A stretch of 64,000 nt of DNA from Bryopsis sp. KO-2023 (lineage: Eukaryota; Chlorophyta; Ulvophyceae; Bryopsidales; Bryopsidaceae). The stretch is taken from the NCBI GenBank assembly GCA_030272585.1, contig BSYQ01000004.1:3472001-3536000 (forward strand), written 5' to 3'. How positions within the stretch are numbered: position 1 is the stretch's first letter; the number at the start of each line of letters is the position of its first letter. Positions 55,474 through 64,000 of the stretch are shown here, in pieces. A program made the position numbers and the translations under genes. The notes under the pieces are model-generated. The model had not been told where the DNA came from. It made no database searches and saw nothing but the letters and a program-made list of their open reading frames with translations.

Positions 55474-57080
55474 TGTCCTGCAAGTTCAAGAATTCTTGAG
55501 AGGGCGCGCTTCATTTGGGGTAGAACTTGAGTAAGGGGTGAACGCTTTTAAGGCTGAAAACGCGCACCTGCAGTTCGTTAGCTTCGCAGAAAGACAACAC
55601 CGTCTCGGTCTGGCTTTCGGTTGGCCTCAGAGATATCACCCCCTGAGAAAAGCAAGCATGCAAGTACACACACACATTCATATTTGTAGAATATGCGACG
55701 AGGAGATCCATCCCACGGCTTGTTGGTATCGGAGTGGGCCTGATCTCTTTCTGTCTGCGGGGCTGTGTACGTGTTTCAGTCAGCACTGTACACGTTGATA
55801 ATTTGTTACGTTTCTTGCAGCTGATCGGAGTAGCTGCACTTCGAGAACGTCTTAACAAAACGCGATAAGCATGCTTCGGTGTCAAAACATCAAGCATACA
55901 GAACCACGCACGAGCACAGCCACGGAAGTCGTGACGTCGCGTGTGCATATACAGAGAACTAGCGACAGGTTGACGCACCTTCCGAAACCACCTCCACTTC
56001 GCGACAATGCGAGCACCCTGCAATTGGGAAGGTCGAAGCATTTTTATTTCAGAGCATGGGTCGCATGCAGAGTGAGTGATTGCTTGCTAAAGGTTTTAGT
56101 GATCCCAACACACATGCAAGAGCCCTTTGCTGTGCGCGCGTGTTTGATTCGGCCCATCAACAGCGGGCGCGTTGAGAGCTCTTTGAGGGACTGCTCCGAA
56201 ACAAACATCGCACACAAGGGGTCGCCAACAGGATTCAGATTGCACCGTAATCCAGGGAAGGTGCTATGGTCACTGGGCTGAACACTTCTGTGTTGAATGT
56301 TGTTTTCGTGATATGTGGCGAGGCCCAACGCCATCCACAGCCCAGCAGAACGTAATTTGCGGCGCAGAGTGAACAATCTGAGTACAACCCCCCCCCCCTA
56401 CTAACAATCACCTGTTCCGCAAGAAAATCCCCAGCACACACTTCCCCACAGCATGAACACACATGCAATTACACTTACAAACAGCAGTAAAAAAGAATGT
56501 TCCCCTTACTCAGGTAAAAACCTTGACAATTTTTTTTTTCTCTTGCCCATGGTCACCAAGTTTTTTTGAAGGGATTAAATTTATTCGATCTCGTGGTCAC
56601 GCCCAGAGCCGACACTGTGATCTGACACTGTGATCCGCCTTATTCCTTCGCCCCTCTGCCAAGACGTCCTCCATCTCAGGAACTCTTATCGAAAGACGGT
56701 GGCGTCCAACCGAGAGTCGATTCTTTTTTCGAGAACGAAAACTAAATAACGTATAGCTGACTGGTCAGCACCACCAAACAATCTGTTCTCCCATTCCCAA
56801 ATCTAAAAAAAACCAAAGTTAAAAGGTGAGCACCATGACGGTGCGTGAAGGAAAAAAAAAAAGAAAAGCGTGTTCTTGTTCATATTGGTTTTGTGCCAGG
56901 TTTATTTACCTGGCTAAACTAATGTCAGATGTTGCAATGGGCATTCTCAGGAGCCCATTTATGTTTCATTTTTGCAAGGACACAGGCATCAAAAAAAAAG
57001 TAAATATGTCGCAGCTGACATGGAAACTTGAGTTTGATGCGCTACGGTGTGCTCTTGATGAGTTCAGAGCACTGGTCCAG
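55474..57080. other. Intergenic between GH17 copies 1 and 2
   Basis: About 1.6 kb. 55.5-56.3 kb is CpG-rich, as expected upstream of copy 1; 56.4-57.0 kb is AT-rich and contains the 3' side of copy 2. No credible gene; the longer open frames have no conserved look. Confidence 0.4.
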
Positions 57081-58260
57081 TCACCACTTTTTCGTGTGTC
57101 TGTCAGGATAATACATGCCAAAGTGCAAGTCTGGCTTGTTCCAATCTTGCCCCACCAACTGGTACTTCCAGCTGGAATCGAACAATTCGAACCAGAAGTA
57201 CTGGGCACCATGGCTCCCTGCTTGAGCCGTGAACTTGTCCATGAACTTTTTCGCGATGTCCACAGACGCCGGCATATCTTGGCTGGTAGCAGCCGTCGGC
57301 CACCCGATTTCCCCAATGACAACTTCTTTCCCATGGGAGACTGCCCTCATGATGTCCAATGTATTGAATGCCCTCTTGACTGCCATGTCAGACATCGTTT
57401 CTGAATCTTGGGAAGAGGACAGGTTGCTGTGATAGAAGGGGTGGATGTTGATTCCAACCCTGTCAGACACTGCCACCACCTCATCATGCACGAAGGCTTC
57501 CATGGTGTAGATGGGGATCATTCTGAGCCAGGGCATGTTCATCTCATAGCTCTGAGAGTGAACTGTGTTTCTGACTTCAGTGATGCGACCTGCAATCTCC
57601 CCAGCAGACAATGTGCCTCTGTGATCACAACACGGCAAAATGTTCAGAACTGGTGATTCGCGAGGAATTTTCAAGGCTGGGTGATACAGGAATCTACTTG
57701 CATACATCAATTTCCTTTATTGGGAGGGTGGGGATAACAGTGATGTATGTTAGTAATGCATTGGGAACAGTGCTTGCCTGAAGATGGCCTCATTGCCAAC
57801 GCAAATCCCATATATGTCTGCGGAAGGATACTGTCTAAGTAGAGCAAACAGGGTATCGATTTCTTTCTGGTCTGTGCCTCTGTTGTCCAGCCAGACACCA
57901 AGCATCAGGGAAAGCGTCCCCTTATTAGCTTCTTCCATAAGAATGCGATTCACGTTGTCACATTCCAGGCTGTAGATTCTGATACGCCGCGCGTGCTGTA
58001 ACAGCATTCCCACATCTTCCCGGATTTCAGCGTCGGAAGGACAAGCCCCAAATGTCCGATAGGGGCTGTAAGTGACACCGAAAAGATATGCTTCTCCCTG
58101 TAGTAGCAACAGTTCGCTTAGAATCACGGAAACACACGTCGTAACACGTTACGAAAAGAACCAGCACCAGTGGACGCACCTCAGACACAGTCGTCAGGAG
58201 CAAAGCTACACACACGAGGCAAACCCTGGCGCAGAGCCCAGCATTCAGAGTAGCGTCCAT
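57081..58260 (-). CDS. GH17 beta-1,3-glucanase-like, copy 2
   Basis: Three minus-strand exons: 58260-58180, 58097-57778, 57618-57081; phases close, 312 residues. Signal peptide MDATLNAGLCARVCLVCVAL, then FGVTYSPYRTFGACPS, acid/base CVGNEAIFR, VSDRVGINIHPFYHSN, nucleophile GEIGWPTAA, and QYFWFELFDSSWK. The second intron begins with GC (AG|GCAAGC). Compared with copies 1 and 3 it lacks the last intron (before the KW/AQYFWF block) and has its middle intron at a different place. Function as for copy 1: secreted glucan hydrolase or transglucosylase. Confidence 0.88.
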
Positions 58261-59342
58261 CCTACAGTGTAACCCCCCGCGTCGGTTAATAGTGCGAAAC
58301 TAGTTTTCTCAACACAGTGGACACAGTTGAAAATCCACTCGCAATCCCTCCGTTCTGCATTCATTGGTTGTAACGCAAGCTGCCAGCGGTGTGCTTACTT
58401 TGAAGGGAACTCCTAGAGCCAACTCCTGGGATGACAGCGATGCTGTTGTACCTCACCTCCTCCTTTCCTCGGCACTTGGCCTGTGTGGTTGCAGGGAGAC
58501 AATATTCAGCAACGACGTGCACTCTAGGGTGCCTCAAATACTAAGCCCAGCATTTTGTTTTCGACTTCGAGAAGTGCGAAACGGTCGTTTGCCGCTGCGT
58601 CTGCGACACGCGGCTACGCCGCTTCAATAAGTTATCCAATATCACGCTTGTTTTGAAGAACGATACAGACCCACGTCCTGAACTTTGGGCAACGCTGTGC
58701 GCAACCCTTTCCATTGATTCATTCTTGCCAGGGATGGCGGTACCTTTTTTTCCTTTTACAACAGCTCTCGCCGCCAACACGAAGCGACAATAGACCTTGC
58801 GTTTCCCATAGTTTTTGTATCCATGAACAGTCAGGCGTGAGTGATGAATTTGTGTGCATTTGGAAACAAAAACATGGATTTCGCCTCTTTCCTCCAACCC
58901 CCAGCATCGTGCATTGTGCCAGCAAGAAAGAAAGGTATTGATTGTGGCCAATGCTTGCTTCCCTCGTGTCCAGAGGGCACAAAGCGCAGCCAAAGCGAAA
59001 GCCTGTCCGTTCCTTTCCTGGTCGATAAGAGCGCAGCTGTTCGCGATGGCTTGCGGAACCTCTCCCTTTCGTGTTGAACTTCTTAGCACATTCATACCTT
59101 ACTGGAGGCTCCAGTCCCGCACTTTGCCACGGTGTCAAGTACCGCGTGCTGCTGTATGATATTGGTTTGTGTATGCACACAGAAACGAGGAAGGCCGGGC
59201 CTGAGCACAATGCTTGCCTCCGCCAGGTGAACCTTCGCTTCTGAGCTCGCACAGTTTCAAGGCCATAATCGGTTTCTTGCTTTTTCCCCGCCAAAGCGCA
59301 AGGAGCGTCTGACGTTTTCAATTTCCTTCTTTTCGCACGCAG
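58261..59342. other. Divergent intergenic between GH17 copies 2 and 3
   Basis: About 1.1 kb, presumably both promoters. It may include a first exon of copy 3 at 59046-59131, which fits by phase but is unconfirmed. No other gene seen. Confidence 0.4.
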
Positions 59343-61047
59343 GGAACAAGGGGTGAAGCTGGCTGGTGTTCATGTCAGCCTTCTTCTGGTGTTTCTCTCT
59401 GCTGTGTTGGGCGGGGTGAGTTGAGTCAAGTTTCACCTCGTGTTTCCTGGACCTCATATCTTTAGCAAGACCTCCTGTGAACTGCACCAATGCCGGGCCC
59501 ATGAGAAGTATTATGTGGAGCAGATCTTTTTCCTTCATGGGTCAAGTTATCTCAATGCTGATGTGTGGAGATGTCTCATATATCAGTGTTAATCTGTTTT
59601 CCAGGCAGATGGTCTCCTCTTTGGTGCAGCATACACACCATACCGACACTTTGGGGCTTGCCCTAATGAGTCCCAGGTGTATGAGGATATGGGGAAGGTG
59701 ATGGGCATCACGAAAAGGGTTAGGATTTACTCCACAGAGTGCATGAATGTAAACCGGATTCTGTTGCAGTACGCATCAGAGGGGAGGCTAGAAATTTTGA
59801 TGGGTGTGTGGATAGACAACCGATCACGGGATCAGGGCGAAATTGACGACTTAATCACTTCTTTGAGGGAATTCCCTCACGCAAAAATCACGGGCATTGT
59901 TGTGGGAAACGAGGTCATGTACAGAAACACCGCATCTTCATCACAGCTGGCTGGAAGGATTTACGAGGTCAGACACAAGGTGAGTGGAGGCCACGAGAAG
60001 CCAAAAACCTCCAGAAAGAAGTCAGCGATATGGGAATCCTACTGTGGCATAACATTCAGCAATGCATTTCCAGACACTAAACTGAAAGCACATGGAGCCC
60101 CACCCATTCTATCTGGTTTTCCAAGACTGCTCTATGGCTCATTTGTAGTCTGTCATAATATTTCTGTTCAAGAACCCTGGCTTTACTGTTCCTGTTTCTA
60201 TGAAACGCACCGATTTTACATTGTTATTCTTGTTGATGAAGGTACGAGCTCTAGGGGCGCAAACTGGAAGCGAAATTCTGAAGTCGACACCAGTATATGC
60301 AGTGGAGGCATATCCCAATGCACAGGTTGTGGCTGCATCTGATGCCCTTGGTGTCAATATCCATCCATTTTACGTGCCTGACCTGCCTACCATTTGGGAT
60401 GCGGATCAAATGGCTGACGCCGCACTGGAGATGGCCACTAAAGTGATGAATTTATTTAAGACAATGTACCCCTGGAAGCCGATGGTTGTCACCGAAATCG
60501 GTTGGCCAACAAGCTCATCATACTCCGACCAACATGTGGGCAACGTTGCAGTTGCAACTGCGTTTATGTGGGTGAGTTGCACACTGGTGGAGCTGGCTTG
60601 TGAGGAGTGCATACTTTGTTTTTTTGTCAGTCTGAGATAACGCTGAAATTCACCTGAGGGAGGTGTATCAACCAGAAGTCCGTATTGATCACACAAGAAG
60701 AAATCAAATTGAATGATCCCAAGCAGGCCTCAAGCTTCTCATATCTGCCCCTGGCGCTTTTATTGAAACTGGGTATTTTTTTTGAGATGCTGATCGACTG
60801 ACTGGGTTCAAGAGCTTGGTTCAGCAATATGTTGTTGAATTCATGTCATAATGTACTTGCTTGTTTGTGTGTGTGTATTTAGAAATGGAAGCACCACGCA
60901 GAAATAAACAACATACCATACTACTACTTTGAGATATTCGACTCGCCCTGGAGACATCCACTTTTCCCAAATGACAATCCCAGCATGTCTGACTTCAACT
61001 TTGGGCTCTACTATGCCGATCGAAGGACACCAAAATGGGGCATGTGA
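59343..61047 (+). CDS. GH17 beta-1,3-glucanase-like, copy 3 (start unresolved)
   Basis: Exons 59343-59415, 59605-59979, 60242-60571, 60883-61047 (TGA). The first of these encodes a signal-peptide core (VHVSLLLVFLSAVLGG) but no ATG in frame, so an upstream exon is needed; 59046-59131 fits by phase only. Then FGAAYTPYRHFGACPN, acid/base VVGNEVMYRN, ASDALGVNIHPFYVP, nucleophile TEIGWPTSSS and PYYYFEIFDSPWR. Exon 3 is 330 bp, exactly as in copy 1, and the introns before VRALG and before KWK are at the same places. About 290 mature residues. It lies on the opposite strand to copies 1 and 2. Confidence 0.84.
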
Positions 61048-61893
61048 CTGTAGAAGGCAGTACAATTGTTTGAGGTGAGTGAACCAACAATGAATGTTAC
61101 ATCTTCACTGTAGGATCCAAAGCTGATGATACAACTGAATAGAACAGAATTTCCTTTGAAACGACGCCCTTAAAGCACGCACCATTACAAACACCAGGGA
61201 ATTGTGTTGATTTTCTTGCAAGCAGCACGTTCTGTAGGATGTGAGCTCTGTTTGGAAAGGTTTGTTTTACAGCTTGTGAAACAAATTCTGGGTTTTGCCA
61301 TCCAACTGAATGCACCTTGACTGATTCCTCCATGTTCATTTTTGTTCAGGGACTTGGATTGGTATCTTTTTCCACACGGAAATGTGCCAATCAAGGAAAG
61401 TGTTGATGCGTCAAGAATAAACAGGGCACCAGCAAGGAAAACTTGAAGGAAGCAAAGAATTAATATTTGCCGCATCTCATCATAAATTTCATATCGCACT
61501 TTGTAAAAAAAAGCAAATTAGGAGGACCTGATCTGGTTGGTCGACTGGGCGTCTATTTTCTTCTACTCAGATAAATTTGAGTAGGAGTTGGGTGTTCAAT
61601 CTGCCATCCCTTTGGCTATCGGAGCGGAAGTCCTTTTTCCTTGCATTGGTGAAGTTGGGATCCTGTGCGTGTTGTGTAAGCTTATTATTATTCGATGTGC
61701 CACTTTCTCAATTCAGTTTCTCTTTCTTCAATCGTGCAATGTTGTTTTCTTCGAAAAACGTCTCAGTGACTTTCCTGATAAAAGAACGCCCGCCGGGGTA
61801 AAGATGAGAACTTCATCTTTGAATTTTGGCTACCAGGGCTATTCACAGTTTGTTTCAGAACGAACTTCCAGAGTAAGGACTGGAACCAATATA
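61048..61893. other. Intergenic; one possible transporter-like exon
   Basis: About 850 bp. 61585-61675 (+), between a TAG acceptor and a GT donor, could encode ELGVQSAIPLAIGAEVLF, reminiscent of a membrane-transporter segment, but no neighbouring exons were found, so it is not called as a gene. Confidence 0.25.
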
Positions 61894-62078
61894 CCGTAAA
61901 TGGGGTAATGTTTGCGCGCATGAACTTTCGCTTGTTTTATTTTTGCGACACTAATTTTTGCGATTCAATCAGGTCGCAAAGGGCCCAGGGTTTAGGAACC
62001 CAATTTTTGCGACACTAATTTTTGCGATTTTTCCTACTCGCAAAAATTAGTCCAACTCAGAAATTACCCCATTTACGG
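61894..62078. mobile_element. MITE, 185 bp, TA target duplication
   Basis: Terminal inverted repeats CCGTAAATGGGGTAA / TTACCCCATTTACGG with TA on both sides, as for Tc1/mariner-type elements. Inside, TTTTTGCGACACTAATTTTTGCGA occurs in two related copies and partly pairs with CGCAAAAATTAG near the right end, so the whole unit can fold back. No coding capacity. Confidence 0.8.
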
Positions 62079-64000
62079 TATGTTTTCCAGATAACTGCGC
62101 GTGATCACTCCAGTACAAGGTGTTCTCGACTGGCGATGGCCGGTCGAGAACAGGGACTCGAACCTTAACTTTGGACCGCAAAAGAATGAAAGTCAACGGC
62201 CCGCAGCAATCCACACTGAAGTTCGGCCCAGCCAGAGGGAAGAAGTTTTTCGAACCCACTGTGAATTGCGCATGAACAAGGCAGTTCCTCTGTGTGCTGT
62301 GGGCTGTGATGTGTCACACGCGCTCAGAACTTCAGGCATCTTTCAGTCCTAGCGCGCGCGTCATGGCGCGCGTGACGCGCGCAGCATTCTCGCCACTTCC
62401 GATCGGAACCTGACGGCGGCAGCGGCGCGGCACTCATTGGTGCACCATCTTTGACTGGTCAACTCTGATACATCGCGCACCTGAGCTTCCCAGATTGGTT
62501 TTGCGCTTTAAGTTGCGATGGCACTCTCTCATACAGGATAGAATGTACATATCAAAAGAGGTTACCTCCTACCAGCCACGAAAGCAAATTTCCGCAGTTG
62601 CATCCTGTCCAGGGACGGTTGGCGCCCCCCTCTCGCTGAGATGTATGTTTGGACGCGGTTCAGAGACTGCTGACCGGCGGTTGGTTCATTTTGGTTGGCG
62701 TGACGCCATTCGCGGAATCCAAGTGCGCGCGCAGGTTGCTCCGAGATCGACTGCCCCGCTGTAATGGACACCAGCTCCGCCATAGATAGTCTAGTTTGCA
62801 GCTAACACGCGTCTCAAACTTTGCGACGCAATGGCACAAGATAGAGATGGGGCCCCATCGCCGAGAACCTCCCCCCCAAGGCTCATGGATAAGCCTTCAG
62901 GGAGATCCATGTTCGGCAGGCAGGCGGACTCCAGAAAACGGACTGCCTGTGTCCACGCTTTTGGTTCAGGGACGAGGGAAACGCGGGAGAAGCTGTTTTT
63001 AACATCAACTCACGCTGCGGTAACACACGTTGACTTTCAACCCCATTGTGCGCTCTCCATACCATCGAGAGTAACAGCACACAGTGGTTCCACAGATCGA
63101 AGAGCGTTGCCGGACCAGTCCTGGTGCAATCTATCATGCCTATTCTTCCTTACAAAGACAGGTCGCATCTCCCAATCGCACATCACCAGGGCACCGCTTT
63201 TCCCATGACCCCAAGATAAAGGTAGGAGCAGAGATGCGCCGCCTTCGTGAAACTTTAAATTTTCATTCCACTTCATTCTTACTCCAGTTTTGCCTACCGC
63301 CAGTGGCCCCCCGAGCGCACGCCAGGCCCAGGCAAATATCCCACCGCGAGTTCCTTCGAAAATTGTCCCCATTTCAAAAGGGGAGCGTCAGCTGGGTTTG
63401 GAACATCCAGCAGACAACAAAAGGTCAGAGAATGAAACTCGCGAGTGTCGATCGACACATCTGTAACAGACGACTGTTCTCTACTGCACTGGTGTTTGTG
63501 GCCTGGAACTGAGATGGGATTGCGTTGGCATGTGATAGAGCCGTTTGTTTATCAGCAAGAACCACAACCTGGAGCTGCTGGTTCGAGATGGAGCGCCAGT
63601 GGGAACTTATGAGACACCACCAGGATTCGGAGTCCAAAACCTCTCCAGATGCAGGACACAGCCGTCGTTTTCTACATCACGGGCGCCTCGACTGCGGTTT
63701 GTGATTCAGGCTCCAATAAATCACGAAGTGCACTGGTGATTTCAAAAAAGCCCCTAACTAACACCTTGTGGGCTTGTAAACGTGCAGGAGCGCGATGGAG
63801 GAAATGGCTAGAAAAACACCAGGCGCTGGACAATACCCGGTTTTGGTTTCGGTGGGTACAACTGGTGTTTTTGTATCAGCAGCATCGGCGACTGCAAACA
63901 GATTTTCTTAAACTTTGTTTGTCTTTCAGATAGGTAAGCAAATGAAATCGAACTTCAAAACAATGCCATCCTACGGCTTCGGTTCTTGCGCTCGAGAGCA
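62079..64000. other. Right edge, CpG-rich, no identified gene
   Basis: About 1.9 kb with many CpG and several short open frames. One, from ATG 62831 (MAQDRDGAPSPRTSPPRLMD), could be a first exon but has no recognisable domain. An isolated B-box-like GGTTCGAGTCCC lies on the minus strand near 62153-62164 without a tRNA around it. Confidence 0.3.

Noticed and set aside
61585-61675. Possible exon of a membrane transporter
   Set aside because: A single exon candidate; no adjacent exons found on either side.
62047-62259. Minus-strand frame with FSVDCCGPLTF, recalling a BEL/Pao integrase
   Set aside because: Too short and without the catalytic triad or neighbouring pol domains.
63545-63739. Open frame near the right edge that could be an exon
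   Set aside because: Two frames are about equally open and neither shows a known domain.
1-64000. CRISPR arrays, bacterial operons, riboswitches, rRNA
   Set aside because: None seen; spliced eukaryotic genes throughout.

Overview
This is nuclear DNA of a eukaryote with many introns, most of them GT-AG and a few GC-AG. Three gene products start with plastid-transit-like sequences and no signal peptide (a P450, a B12-type radical SAM protein and a conserved plastid-like protein). A near full-length CEP76 homologue points to centrioles or flagella. Together these suggest a plastid-bearing protist or alga, perhaps of the green lineage; this taxonomic guess is mine and is weak.

Left part (1-32.8 kb), ordinary genes: the 3' end of calreticulin (KDEL); a small cysteine-rich secreted protein; 4.6 kb without a recognisable gene; a coiled-coil protein with an alternating 30-bp coding repeat (-); a nine-exon FAM114 homologue (+); an eight-exon cytochrome P450 (-) head to head with organellar elongation factor P (+); eleven-exon CEP76 (+); an eight-exon radical SAM protein (-) head to head with a six-exon plastid-like protein (+); and a secreted lamin-tail/fasciclin protein (+) whose FAS1 domain is split by a proline-rich and a ShK-like insert. 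All the splice phases I propose for these genes close.

Middle (32.8-51.4 kb), a Russian-doll nest of mobile elements that starts 10 bp after the fasciclin stop codon. An LTR element on the minus strand (171-bp LTRs, 4-bp target duplication) contains a 12.5-kb hAT DNA transposon. The hAT carries a small non-autonomous hAT relative (8-bp duplication) and a young chromovirus with identical 321-bp LTRs and a GAAAG duplication. About 4.5 kb of that chromovirus (pol and 3' leader) has essentially no CpG, although its gag and LTRs do. The hAT lacks a target duplication and its flanks carry primer-binding-site-like motifs on opposite strands, so the nest looks rearranged.

Right part (51.4-64 kb): a low-complexity stretch, then three related secreted GH17 beta-1,3-glucanase-like genes (-, -, +) with shared intron positions, then a 185-bp TA-flanked MITE and about 1.9 kb with nothing I can identify.
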